A stretch of DNA of 64,000 bases from Haberlea rhodopensis (GCA_907163345.1 CAJQUN010000015.1:10572886-10636885), one strand, 5' to 3'; positions 22,576 through 35,614 are shown, counted from the first letter of the stretch. The notes: generated from the letters alone by a model not told the origin. Made by a program: numbers and translations.

Positions 22576-24834
22576 TGTAACACCTGTCATGCCCGAACAA
22601 CAAAAGACATGACATCCCCCACTACGGTAGTCAGAACCCAGTACGAGAAATAAATAGAATCACGTCAAGAATGACAAAGTATCATGCAATGCATACCATG
22701 TATGAATGCCATGTATGAATGGGTACAAGGAATCAAATATCAAGATACCAAATATCGGAGTCCAACGGAAGGTATCATCAATCAATATCAAGCTCGAGCA
22801 GAGGGTGACAGCACACACACTTTGCGCTAGGAAAATCATCATGTACTGTGCTCGTCATCCCTCGTGTCTAGGCCCGATAGCAACGCACGTGACTACAATT
22901 GCTACCTAAACTGCCTGTCATCGTCGTGCCCGTCGTCCCCGACACTGAGTAAATCAACTCAATCATCATCAAGGATATCAAAGAAGTGGATTGATCAATA
23001 TGATATTCCCATGAATCATCTATGTATCATATGGCATATGCAACTCATTATGTCATGCAATCTCATGTGAAAGTCAATACATATCATGTAATTTACATAA
23101 GAAAATCAATTATCACATATAAATCAAGGTCATATAAGGTCATACATTAGCATTATTACACGTCTTTGTTAGACGTCATGATAATACTCATTTCAACGTA
23201 CCTCCACCAGGCTATCAAAAATACTCGTAAGCTCTGGATGTCCTCAAGTTTGACCTCGGAATATCACAACCTGGTCAAATATCATTCAGATCATCCAAAT
23301 CTATCAATACACTAAACAAGGCTGACTTAATTCATTATTTTAGCATTTCAGCAGACCTAGTAATAAGTCCATAAGTATTTCAGCACTAAACCAAATGACA
23401 TAAGCTCATTTTTACCTAAACGATAACTCAAATGGGGACATTTCATATGTTCAGCACTTTCCCAAAATCGTTCATTTAATACGTCTAACTATTAGCCCAA
23501 TATGGGCATACAATTTCCCTTGTTCTATTTATAAAAACTAGTTCGACCAGTTTTAGTATAAAATTCACCAAAAATTCATAAGACCTCCAATTGACTTCAA
23601 ACCAGTGGGAAACGTTCGACAACAATAAGGTTCATTTCATATTTTATGAGTTTTAGCTAATTCATAGCTCTAGAGGTCAATTCATAGCATATTTCATCGA
23701 ATTCTAATATGCTCTGTTAGTGCAGATTGAGCAGTGATAGGTAAAAAGTCATAACTCACTCATATGAACTCCAAATCATGTGAGGACAGTTTCTAATGCA
23801 ATCTAACTCAACACTGCAATACATCTCTTATGAGCTTTAAGCTAATTAGTTCATCTTGAGGTACATTCTTTGAAAAACGTTACCGCCTAAAAACTTGTAA
23901 ATATCATGTTTCCAGATTGCATAGGTGTTGGTAAAATTAGCATAACCTTTTCATATGAACTCCAAATTGAATTAGTCCAATTCCAAATACAAGCTAACAC
24001 CGAATACTACAACTCTTATTAGATCCTAAAACTTCAAATTCGTAGCCATTTATTCCTAGAAAATCGAAGAACATGATGCATAAAAACTCGCATGCACTGA
24101 AGTTCCAGATTGTACACATTGTGGTAAAACGACCATAACGTTTTCATCTTAAATCCATATTAGCTGATTTCAGTGGCCAATTAAAGCTAACACAAAATAA
24201 TACAACTTATATTAGGGGATTCATCTCCACATTTCGAAGTTTAAATGTCCCAAAAGTTCGAAACACGGACTGCATGCATCATAAATTCTGCAGAATGCAT
24301 TTGACAGCAACTATTCACCACAATTCTCATGTATTTGCACCATAATTCGACCATTAACACAAATCCAAGTTAATAAAGCTCAAGAAACATGTATACCTCA
24401 TTATAATTTGAAAAATTCGAACACCCTTCAGCTACAAGATCAACCAAAGCTCATCCTTTGAATCTTGCTTCAACTCAAGAGTCCTTGTTGAATCCTTCTT
24501 CCCAAAGCTTGTGGTTGTCAATTCCAAGTTTACATGAGCCTTTTCTTCATGATTTTAGGAAGAAAAAGGATCTGATGGTAGAGCATGGATAGAGAGGAAT
24601 ATAAGGAATTCGTGTAGGAGAATAAAGAATGATTTTGGGTGCAAAAATGAGGTGGTGCTTGGGGTGGTGGGTTTTGTTTTGTCATTCCATGTATCATCTC
24701 ATGTCATGTATGTGGGTGTAAATTTGTGTGTTGTGGTCTGGAACACCTTAATTCAAAGTCTGTACTTTTAATTATCCGGGTTTGATTAATCATTATTAAT
24801 CCGGATTTCGTAATTAGTTAGTCGGGGCCTTACA
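22576..24834 (-). repeat. LTR of element H
   Basis: From TGTAACACC to GGCCTTACA on the plus strand (2259 bp). Its right-hand ~290 bases reappear at 35615-35909. It has no CGATCGATCG island. A perfect 6-bp hairpin, ACGTCT-ttgtt-AGACGT, lies at about 23160-23176, roughly where other families have the ACGTAC hairpin. Confidence 0.75.
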
Positions 24835-24927
24835 CTTCTTCCCCTCTTAAAATGATTTCATCCTCGAAATCGCAAAAGTGAGTATAACTCAAAATTTTAA
24901 ATCATTTGAGATGTCTCAATCTCATTC
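24835..24927 (-). other. Start of the element H interior
   Basis: Contains a pyrimidine-rich tract and the GATTTC/GAAATC stem-loop (24854-24871), matching the 3' terminus of Ty3/Gypsy internal regions in minus sense. Cut at the CATTC duplication (24923-24927) by LTR G. Confidence 0.7.
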
Positions 24928-26043
24928 TGTGAGGACCCACGTGCCCATAATTCATTATTAGCATATTAATCCATGCAATTAGTGCATACAATTATATCAT
25001 CAGGGGAAAAGACTACATGCAACCATGGCATAAAATAACATCTATAAAATTTCTTGCATCCTCTCATTAATATTAAGCTTTTCCCAACCAAATTCCATTT
25101 AACATATCATGCACCCTTATAATATACTAACATGTTCTCGATTCATTTGCAATTCGTACATAATTTCATGCATCACATAAATGAAAAGAGAAAGGCCCTT
25201 GCCTTTTTATACAAACCATATACACATAATAGTGCTTACATACGAGCATCAAATAAGTATATGTTTATCAAATGTATAAAACATTGTGCTCAATACCGTC
25301 ACTGGTACTTCGATCATGGAAGCACCTCCAATCCATAGCTCGAGTTCAACTCCAAAGCCATCGATGTACCTATTCACCTGCCCTAACAGAGGCAGCCCCC
25401 ACACGGGGTGAGCATACCAATATCCCAAATCCAATAAGCACAATATTACAATCCATAATTTACACAATGTAAAGGCTGTGAATATTTAAAAGACACTCCC
25501 TGGATGGCATCATCCTCATCCGGGATCCCATGTGCTGTTCATGTTCTCAAAATAACCGAAACCATCAAATTCCCAAAGCCAGTTAATCATTACATTGATT
25601 AACAAATCTGTTCCCATGTACTGATACCATAATCAACAATCGAATCATTAAACAATGACCACAAATATTCCATATATCTCACTAATAATTCAATAGTTCT
25701 ATTTCATTGCTCGCTCCACAATAGCGGCATTTTAATCCCACGCACGCTCAACATCGACGGTGTCATAACTGACGTTCGCTCAACGACGACATTATTCCAA
25801 TCATTGCTCGGTCAAAGGCGGCGCCATATAATTCCCAATATATCTATCCATTTATTGCAAATACAAATAACCATGCATGTCACAGTTGCAATAATATAAA
25901 AGGTTATGCTCATACGTTATACGTACCTTATGATTCCGTAGTCCGAACCAAACCTTGACTGAGTCCCGCGACCCGATGAATTATGTGCTAACACATAAAT
26001 AACTCACAATTAAACACAAGCCTGCAACCACGTGCTCAAGCAC
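24928..26043 (-). mobile_element. Solo LTR G, left half
   Basis: Starts TGTGAGGACCC after the TSD CATTC and is cut at 26043 by element F. It carries the CCCC/GGGG module near 25396-25408, CGCT/AGCG hairpins (about 25690-25840) and the ACGTAC-type hairpin (25912-25926). It continues at 33892. Confidence 0.88.
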
Positions 26044-27934
26044 TGTAAGGACCCCTTAGCCCTTAACCCTTGATTAGTGTATTAACCACTATGTGTGGCA
26101 CATGCTTTCAATAAAAATCAATCGGGAAGCTCAGATGATACTTTACCATTGAATGGCGACTACAAAATTTTCTTTAATACTCAATGTTATAAGATCATCA
26201 GCCTAACAACAAATAGACTCATAAAGTTCGCCCATTACCATCCCCTTTGTGCCACTTTTTACATTGTGGACTTTTATAAAAATTTGGGCAGAGTCTCCCC
26301 ATAAATAGAGCTATCCCGAAATAAAAGCACAACACATAACATAATTCCCGGCCAGGGAAAACATAATACTCATCATAATACAGCAATACTAAGTAAATTT
26401 CCAGCCAGGGAAGACACCACACATATGACAACAAAAGTGGGTTTCAACACCCACATAATACACCAATGACTCTCACATCATTAGCAATTCTACCCTTAAT
26501 TGCATGCAACATAGAATGAAAGAGAGAAAGGCTCATGCCTTTATATACAACCCATATACATGTATAACCGTGCTCACATGCGAGCATCATGAATGTGTAT
26601 ATAACCCTCAGGTGTATATAAGTACTCTATAAGGTACTGTGCTCCATCAAGCCCTGGTACCACGATCCTGGGAGTACATCCAATCAACAGCTCGAGCTCA
26701 GCTCCACAGCCATCGATGTACCTGTTTACCTGCCCCAACAGAGACAGCCCCCAACGGGGTGAGCATACCAATACACAAAATCCCATAATCACAATAATGA
26801 AATTCATAATTTACAACAAAAGTAAATACTAATGAATTTAAATGATACTCCCTGGATGGCAACGTCCTCATCCGGGATTCCGTGTACTGTCCCTGTTCTC
26901 ACAATCATCAAACTCATCAAATCTAAAAAATCAGTAAATCAACACATTGATTAACTCATCGCATGCCTAATTCTCGAATATCAACAGATAGTGATTCCAA
27001 ACTCATTTAACATGCAAATATAGATATCTCAATATCTAATACTGATTTCACAACCTCGCTATCAATCACAGATAGCTCAAATGCCTAGCATTTATTTGAC
27101 CAATTCTCCATTATACACCATAATTCATCTAAACATGTTAATCGATCAACAACAAGAATCATCATCCCCTAGCCAAAACCCCTAAAAATCGAACCAAACC
27201 CTACGAAATTGGGGAAAATTCGAACCAATAAAAACACAAAAAGGCAGGGAATTACATGAAAAGCATGAAAAAGGGGTAAGGAAGGTTACCCAAACGAAAA
27301 TCGGAAGGAAAACGCTCAAAATCGAAGAACCCTAGAAATTGGGGATCGGCGCTTTCCTGTAAAATCCAAACTCAAATCGCGACTAAACCTCGAATTGATG
27401 GTGTGGGAAGCTGCGCCTCGGAGAGACGAATCCAACGGTGGGTCGTACGCGCCGAATGGTGGCCGGACGGCGGCGGGCGCAGCGCTTTTACGCGCGTGGG
27501 TGAGGGAGATCGGAAATGGCCGACGCGAGGAGAGAGAGAGAGACGGGCCGGAGGGCTGAAATGAATTTTTAAAATTAAAATCTCGGGTTCAACTGGTATT
27601 TATAGCAAAAATACCCCGAAATACTAATAGCCCCATAAATACATCATGATTCATTAAAAATCATCTGTTTTCAAAAATTCTCTCTCTAACTTTAAAACCC
27701 CCTACCGGTGCCCACACAAAGCACCCCATAACCCGAGACACATCAAAAACCCAACTCTTAGGTTTTTCACCGTAATGAGAATACAATCTCAAACTCGGGA
27801 TCCAACGATCCCAACTACCCAAATAAACGAGCCCAGAAGGCCCAACACCACGATTAAACTCCAAATCGCCACGTAAAACAACTTTAGGGGTAATTAACAC
27901 TCCGGGATTAACATCTATAATCCCTGACATCACA
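26044..27934 (-). repeat. Element F, 3' LTR (left copy)
   Basis: From TGTAAGGACCCC to CATCACA on the plus strand (1891 bp). It has the CCCC/GGGG module at 26748-26759 and a TATA box (27597-27604, TATAAATA on the complement). No CGATCGATCG island. Confidence 0.93.
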
Positions 27935-27951
27935 ATATCCCCCACTAAAAG

Positions 27952-27969
27952 AATTTCGTCCTCGAAATT
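27952..27969 (-). promoter_or_regulatory. Stem-loop next to the polypurine tract of F
   Basis: AATTTCG and CGAAATT around a 4-nt loop. Relative to A and D (GATTTCG/CGAAATC) the outer base pair changed on both arms. The polypurine tract reads GTGGGGGATAT on the complement (27935-27945). Confidence 0.7.
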
Positions 27970-30712
27970 AGCACCGGTGTAATACGTAACACCCAGGCTA
28001 CACAACAACATGAAGCCATAACCTCGATTCTTGACCATATCAGAATCGTATTAATAAACGCGAGGATACTTATCTCACATCAAACTCTGAAACAGAGCGA
28101 CATACCAAAACCAACATATCACCTAAGAGGCAAAACGTACCTCTATGCGGGTCATCCCAAAAGTCAGTCTCTCATGACTACAAAACAACCAATACTTACG
28201 ACTGTAAATCGGATGGTCATCCTTAGTTCTAATACAACTAGTAAGAACGCATCATGTATGACACCTCAACCGTGAGAACGTTGACCTCGTGTCAAACTCT
28301 GGTGTGAAATAGACCTCCAAATCCATCATAACGCCAAAGAGCGTCAGCACAACTCAACGCTAACAGTCCAAAAGCAGTTAGTCAACTGAAACTGCTAGGA
28401 TTCGAATCGCTCTCGATTCTATCGTAGATATCATCCAATGACATCTTTACTATGACTCACGATGTCTAACATACATCGTTTCGAGGGAAACACTAGTATA
28501 CCACGGTGTACACATACCAAACCTGGTTTCCACTTCCAAACCTCCTCCATCGAAGGAGCAGTCGCATCATTGCAACTTAATTTGGGCAACTCACGGCCAC
28601 AGATTCACACAAAAGACATCTCACAAGATGTCCACCTCCGGATATTCCAAGGATCACATCCTGATCATAAATAAACAACCGAGACTCCATAGAGTTTAAA
28701 ATTCTGAAAGGGCATGCAATAAACCCATTGCATCCTCAACGATTGTGTCGACAGCGACACCCAACCAATCCGAATTCCTGCCATCCCTTGATAATCCTAG
28801 GATTTAACAATCCAAACTTGGGAAGGCTATCGAAAACTCGAAAGAAAATACCAACAAGGGAAATACCTTAACCCACGCAAGATAATCCCTCCTCAAAGGG
28901 AGTCAACTAACTTCACGATGTATTCCTCATAATTATCGTGCCATGGAGATTCCCAATCTCAAGGTGTTCCATATCTCTCATCGGAGATTTAACCATCCAA
29001 ACATAGTATAACTTTATGCTTGTCAAAAAGGAAATCAATAACTGGCATCCGTATACTCTCCGGTATACCCGCCTAAGCACTGACATCACATGCATACTCA
29101 ATGCACTTGGCTCGGGTATCTACAACATACCCCCAAGCCCCAAACACAACCGTCAATCCTGAGTTATTTCCTACCTAGTGGAGAATGATAATCGACGATT
29201 AACAACACACGGTGTGATTCCCAAAATCAATACCACATGCACCAACTTACCAAATCCTTCAAAGATTCCCTAATAGGTAAAATACTACCTCCTTCCTCAC
29301 AAGGGAAGTGCCCTCGAACTCGAGATCCACAAGTCTCGAACCACCGTTCGGAAAAACTGGGTACAATAACACCCATTGTATCCCAAATACACGGGTTCCC
29401 TCAGATCGAGTAAACGACCTGATGACTCTCTTGTTGGTACTCCAACATCATGAGCTGTCCCAGACAAGTCTCACCAAGATTAAACATAAACGTATACGCG
29501 TTTCAGTGAGGCATGCACAACCTCAACCTCAAATAACGTGGTGACTACTAGAGTCCACCACCATCCACATCGTATCACCTTACGATTTGCCAAACTTGGT
29601 TCCAACGAGCAGTATAACGGCTCTAGCAAGCCCCTCATGGTACCGCACACACGCGGCAGACAAACTAGTCTCTGCCTCTTTAGGTTTACCTCAAACCCAC
29701 CAACAAGACGAACGTTTCCGCATGGCATATCATACCGTGGGAAGAAAAATCAATAGAGTAGTGGGTCTGTACCCAACGTTCCTCTAATGCCGATACACCC
29801 TGGACACTCCAGTGTCCCTATGTACTTAACATAACCTGATCCTACTCCCTTAGGACCCATCCTACACCCTCATGGGTGGTGTGACCATGTCTACCACATG
29901 TCATATCAATAGAAAGCGAGTAATTTCCTCCATGATTACTCCTGTCTTCAAATCACATGGCCAAAAGCCATTCCAACGAGCATACCTCAAGGGTATCACC
30001 ACTCGTAATATGATCACCAATCATAAGCTGCGGTACAATCACATGTACAGCGCATCTATCCATTCCTCGAGCAACCCGCTCGGTATAAGGGTCACGTCAA
30101 CCGGTGACGTAGACACCACCTTGTGTTCGGCACTGGCACCCAAAGCATACAACTGAATACGTATACTCAACGCATTATTCATCGTAACGATGATGCAAGT
30201 CTAACAAGACATCTCCTACACCATCGTCATCGTCATCCCGTGACGATACATGCCCACTCATGGCATCTAAGGCATCGTCAACTAGTGACGCTACATGTCA
30301 ACAATGACATCTAAACAACCTAGTCAACACGTGACGGTCCATGTACATCAACGTATGCCATCCATCATCATGCTAGTAAAATATTCATAATAAAACATGC
30401 ATATCAACGCATGCCAGCTATAATAATGCTAAATAGAATATCAATATCCCATACCTCATCGCTAACAAGATAGCGGCATACCTGTCTCCGTCACTCGATA
30501 ATAGTGCGTAATCAGCACCCATCGCTCGAAGGTGGCAAAATCCTGTGCTGAGTACATAGCGGCACAATCCATCGCTATAGAATCGACGGCATGATACCTC
30601 GTCATATAATAAGTGGCATGAAACCTCGCTATACACCTGAGCATGAATCATCGTCCACATAATAGCGGAGAGAGGCATCGCTATCAATACCCGGCGGTAT
30701 AAACCATCGCCA

Positions 30713-31102
30713 ATCAATATAGCGGAATGAACCATCGCTATCAATACATCTGGCGGAATGAACCATCGCCAATCAATATAGCGGAATGAACCATCGCTAT
30801 CAATACATCTGGCGGCAAGAATCATCGCCAATCAATATAGCGGAATGAACCATCGCTATCAATACATCTGGCGGAATGAACCATCGCCAATCAATATAGC
30901 GGAATGAACCATCGCTATCAATACATCTGGCGGCAAGAACCATCGCCAATCAATATAGCGGAATGAACCATCGCTATCAATACATCTGGCGGAATGAACC
31001 ATCGCCAATCAATATAGCGGAATGAACCATCGCTATCAATACATCTGGCGGCAAGAACCATCGCCAATCAATATAGCGGAATGAACCATCGCTATCATCC
31101 GT
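30713..31102 (-). repeat. 59-bp tandem hairpin array in F
   Basis: About six units. Each has two hairpins with the same 11-nt loop (gaatgaaccat, or a close variant such as gcaagaaccat) on alternating stems ATAGCG/CGCTAT (for example 30719-30741) and TGGCG/CGCCA (for example 30751-30771). The AGCGG...CATCGCT pattern starts in degenerate form at about 30460. Confidence 0.93.
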
Positions 31103-31158
31103 GTCCTCACAAGAAATGAATATAAATCGACACAAGAAATTATGGTTCCTCCTTCCTT

Positions 31159-31380
31159 TCCACGTAAGCGGAATTCTTCCTCGCTTCTTATGGAATCCAC
31201 GTAAGCAGAATTCTTGCTTCCTATGGAAATCCACGTAAGCGGAATTCTTTCTCGCTTCTTATGGAATCCACGTAAGCAGAATTCTTGCTTCTTATGGAAT
31301 TGAGTCACTTATCAGTAGTGCATTTCAATGCTTCTTACTTCTCCACGTAAGCGGAATTCTTCCTCGCTTCTTATGGAGTT
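31159..31380 (-). repeat. Two-layer hairpin repeat in F
   Basis: Five copies of a unit with outer arms TCCA/TGGA and inner arms AAGCG/CGCTT or AAGCA/TGCTT. First unit 31159-31194 (inner arms 31166-31170 and 31182-31186); second 31196-31227 (inner arms 31203-31207 and 31215-31219). Confidence 0.88.
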
Positions 31381-31982
31381 TAGCGTAAGCATTAAAATCC
31401 TCACTAGGATAACCTTGACTCGTGAAATACACCTCTTATTTCACAACATACATATGCAAAACGATTCGTATCAACATGTATCATATCATAATGCACTATT
31501 TATGCATACCTTGATTTACCTTGTGTTAAATAATTAAACACATAATACATGTTACCCTTGGGATGCCCGTACATATGTATAATATCATTCCTTTTCGTAC
31601 TCCATATTTCCTGTAACCTGCAACCATCAGGGTTAGCAACAATAGCCATATACGCTATGCATCAAACATGCAATACATATATGCAACCACTTGCATGTCA
31701 ATACGTATACCAAGACATGTTACCTCGGAAATATCCCTTTACCTGGTTTTCTTAAAAAACCAGATTCCTTGGCACATAACATATAGAGTGCCAGACATTA
31801 CTATTAATGCCCTCTTATCGCGTCGCACACGATTCCTGCAACCACAATGGTTAGCAATACCACTTTTCATATCATAAAAGCACATAAACAATTAGTTATG
31901 TCGCACGACATTAATGCCATCATACATAAATATGTGCTATCAATAACTTCCTAGGCCCTTAACAGCCCCAATGAGCAACCTG

Positions 31983-31994
31983 GCTCTGATACCA
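31983..31994 (-). other. Primer-binding site of F (tRNA-iMet)
   Basis: TGGTATCAGAGC on the minus strand, four bases from the 5' LTR, followed by CAGG. Confidence 0.92.
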
Positions 31995-31998
31995 CTAA

Positions 31999-33891
31999 TG
32001 TAAGGACCCCTTAGCCCTTAACCCTTGATTAGTGTATTAACCACTATGTGTGGCACATGCTTTCAATAAAAATCAATCGGGAAGCTCAGATGATACTTTA
32101 CCATTGAATGGCGACTACAAAAATTTCTTTAATACTCAATGTTATAAGATCATCAGCCTAACACCAAATAGACTCATAAAGTTCGCCCATTACCATCCCC
32201 TTTGTGCCACTTTTTACATTGTGGACTTTTATAAAAATTTGGGCAGAGTCTCCCCATAAATAGAGTTATCCCGAAATAAAAGCACAACACATAACATAAT
32301 TCCCGGCCAGGGAAAACATAATACTCATCATAATACAGCAATACTAAGTAAATTCCCAGCCAGGGAAGACACCACACGTATGACAACAAAAGTGGGTTTC
32401 AACACCCACATAATACACCAATGACTCTCATATCATTTGCAATTCTACCCTCAATTGCATGCAACATAGAATGAAAGAGAGAAAGGCTCATGCCTTTATA
32501 TACAACCCATATACATGTATAACCGTGCTCACATGCGAGCATCATGAATGTGTATATAACCCTCAGGTGTATATAAGTACTCTATAAGGTACCGTGCTCC
32601 ATCAAGCCCTGGTACCACGATCCTGGGAGTACATCCAATCAACAGCTCGAGCTCAGCTCCACAGCCATCGATGTACCTGTTCACCTGCCCCAACAGAGAC
32701 AGCCCCCAACGGGGTGAGCATACCAATACACAAAATCCCATAATCACAATAATGAAATTCATAATTTACAACAAAAGTAAATACTAATGAATTTAAATGA
32801 TACTCCCTGGATGGCAACGTCCTCATCCGGGATTCCGTGTACTGTCCCTGTTCTCACAATCATCAAACTCATCAAATCTCAAAAATCAGTAAATCAACAC
32901 ATTGATTAACTCATCGCATGCCTAATTCTCGAATATCAACAGATAGTGATTCCAAACTCATTTAACATGCAAATATAGATATCTCAATATCTAATACTGA
33001 TTTCACAACCTCGCTATCAATCACAGATAGCTCAAATGCCTAGCATTTATTTGACCAATTCTCCATTATACACCATAATTCATCTAAACATGAATTAATC
33101 GATCAACAACAAGAATCATCATCCCCTAGCCAAAACCCCTAAAAATCGAACCAAACCCTACGAAATTGGGGAAAATTCGAACCAATAAAAACACAAAAAG
33201 GCAGGGAATTACATGAAAAGCATGGAAAAGGGGTAAGGAAGGTTACCCAAACGAAAATCGGAAGGAAAACGCTCAAAATCGAAGAACCCTAGAAATTGGG
33301 GATCGGCGCTTTCCTGTAAAATCCGAACTCAAATCGCGACTAAACCTCGAATTGATGGTGTGGGAAGCTGCGCCTCGGAGAGACGAATCCAACGGTGGGT
33401 CGTACGCGCCGAATGGCGGCCGGACGGCGGCGGGCGCAGCGCTTTTACGCGCGTGGGTGAGGGAGATCGAAATGGTCGACGCGAGGAGAGAGAGAGAGAC
33501 GGGCCGGAGGGCTGAAATGAATTTTTAAAATTAAAATCTCAGGTTCAACTGGTATTTATAGCAAAAATACCCCGAAATACTAATAGCCCCACAAATACAT
33601 CATGATTCATTAAAAATCATCTGTTTTCAAAAATTCTCTCTCTAACTTTAAAACCCCCTACCGGTGCCCACACAAAGCACCCCATAACCCGAGACACATC
33701 AAAAACCCAACTCTTAGGTTTTTCACCGTAATGAGAATACAATCTCAACCTCGGGATCCAACGATCCCAACTACCCAAATAAACGAGCCCAGAAGGCCCA
33801 ACACCACGATTAAACTCCAAATCGCCACGTAAAACAACTTTAGGGGTTATTAACACTCCGGGATTAACATCTATAATCCCTGGTCATCACA
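31999..33891 (-). repeat. Element F, 5' LTR (right copy)
   Basis: 1893 bp, near-identical to 26044-27934 and with the same ends. TATA box at 33553-33560 on the complement; CCCC/GGGG module at 32703-32714. Confidence 0.93.
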
Positions 33892-35134
33892 AGCATGTTC
33901 ACAACTTCCAAACATATCGTCAATCCATGACGATGAACCATTTTAAAAGACTCCGGGCTATGCATGCATAATATCCAAAATAATACATTTCAAATGTTCA
34001 AAGGTTAAACAACTACTCAATCGAGTATTCCATTTTATTAATAAAATTTGGCTCCAACCACTCCATTGTTAAAGCCTAGCATTCCCATTGGAATGTAGTC
34101 ATTGCCCCGGAAATTGGCTAATTAAACCTCGATTCCAAAATCCTGACATTTTCCCAAAATTTCGAAAAACCAAAGGAAACAGGGCCGCAATCAATCGCCC
34201 TTCAGGTGCGATCAATCGCGCAAGTCCAATGCCCGAAACACTGCCAGCCGCGATCGATCGCCAAATCTCACGATCGATCGCCAAGACCCTCGCAATCGAT
34301 CGCGCACTCTTCGTGATCGATCGCCGCTACTGCTCATCGGCTTCCCAAAATCAGTATCATGTCACGATCGATCGACGCCAAGGCGCGATCGATCGCGACC
34401 TATGGGTTTCCAAAAAATTCGAGCTTTAATGGTGTTTTTCACATCCAAACTCAAAACCAATACCCCATTCACATTCAACACCTCAAATACTCCATTTAAA
34501 ACCAATAAAAACTCCAGAAACTCAACTTTGGATTTTAACCAAAAATCCCCCAAATCCAAACCCAACACATACCTTAACCAAAAACAACAATACCAATATC
34601 AAAATGAAGGTAAAGGCGAGGGGAAGAAGATTACCAACTTTTCTTCGAGAAATCCGGCTCCCGAGCCAAGCTTTCCAGCCATTTTTCTCCAAGAGAAAAG
34701 AAAGAGGGGTTTGGGGAAATGGGTGGGAAGCGAGGAGAGAGAGAAGAGAGAGAGAGAGAGGATATTTCGTGTAATGACGAAACACCGAGTCCACTTGGTA
34801 TATATAGGACCAATGTTCCAAAATACCAATACCTCCACAAAAATATCATGATTCATTAAAATCAACTGTTTTCAATAATTATCTCTCCAACCTCAATTTT
34901 CAATATCAGCCCCAATATAAAGTACCCCGGACCCCAGATCCCACCAAAAACCAAATTCCAAGGTTATCACCATGATGAGAATACAATCTCATCCCTTGGA
35001 TCCAACGACTCCAAATGCCGGATTTAAAATCCCCGGGAGTCCCAATACCGCAATTAATTCATAATTGCCATCATAAAAATTCATTAAGGATCAATACCAC
35101 ACCGGGATTAACGCCATACTTCCCGGGCATCATA
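33892..35134 (-). mobile_element. Solo LTR G, right half
   Basis: Continues the LTR cut at 26043. It holds a CGATCGATCG island (34190-34403), a GA-rich tract (about 34730-34762, pyrimidine-rich in sense) and a TATATATA box (34799-34806). It ends GGGCATCATA, followed by the TSD CATTC (35135-35139), matching 24923-24927. Without F, G is about 2.35 kb with no interior. Confidence 0.88.
34190..34403 (-). repeat. Palindrome island (LTR G)
   Basis: CGATCGATCG and decayed GCAATCGATC/GCGATCAATC copies, downstream of the LTR's TATA box in sense. Confidence 0.85.
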
Positions 35135-35614
35135 CATTCATAGATACATAAGAATCATCATGTATCAGTGACAAATGTTGTAATAGTGTCAACGATATAC
35201 CACTGATCTATCTTCTCTATGACTCCACAAGGTTCAAAATATCGAGGCAACATCGTACCTCACTTAACGAATCGTATTGATCATCGTAAAGGTAATATCT
35301 TCAGATTTACCTGATTCTCAACTTGAAATTTCTAACGATATATTTCTCTTGTTGGCGTAGCAAACCTGGTTGTAGCAAACCTGCTTACTTTTAGCCAATT
35401 TCATTCGTTTTCGCAGAAAAACTTATCGTTTATGGCATTTCCTCAACAATCTCAAGTTGTGTCAAATATTCCTTAGCAATTTCATCTCAGCATATCTGCG
35501 ATCGGCAATTCTGGCTCTACAAAACCTCAATCGATGCCATCCTGATAGTTGTCTGGAAATTAAATTATAGGAAAATTCTACTAGTGAAAGTGATTTCTAT
35601 CATTTCCCCGCTAG
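35135..35614 (-). pseudogene. Decayed pol remnant of element H
   Basis: No open frame survives. The stretch near 35555-35610 (TATAGGAAAATTCTACTAGT...) aligns by eye with the integrase segment encoding VEFSYNN in A and D. Too decayed to annotate further. Confidence 0.55.

Larger units (their letters stand above)
27935..31998 (-). other. Stem-loop-packed non-coding interior of F
   Basis: No protein-coding frame. From about 28.2 to 31.4 kb it reads as consecutive short inverted repeats. Perfect examples: AGCAGTT/AACTGCT (28373-28396), GAATCG/CGATTC (28404-28419), ATGCAAT/ATTGCAT (28714-28733), GTGTCG/CGACAC (28745-28760), GGACACT/AGTGTCC (29802-29817) and AGTAAT/ATTACT (29919-29940). A tandem array (30713-31102) and a two-layer hairpin set (31159-31380) follow. 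It is homologous to the interior of E on the other strand. Confidence 0.85.
26044..33891 (-). mobile_element. Element F: complete non-coding LTR retrotransposon (LARD-like)
   Basis: LTRs at 26044-27934 and 31999-33891 with few differences, a tRNA-iMet primer site beside the right LTR, a polypurine tract beside the left LTR, and flanks AGCAC/AGCAT (26039-26043, 33892-33896), a 5-bp TSD with one change. The 4.06-kb interior encodes nothing recognisable but is packed with perfect short stem-loops. It must have used proteins from another element. N (63702 onward) is a further copy of its LTR. Confidence 0.93.

Noticed and set aside
27661..28038. 125-codon minus-strand frame across the F LTR/interior junction
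   Set aside because: It spans the LTR boundary and polypurine tract; the matching frame in the other LTR ends differently. Not a gene.
30418..30831. 137-codon minus-strand frame in element F
   Set aside because: Comes from the stop-free hairpin repeat (SDGSFRYIDWRWF-type peptide repeats).
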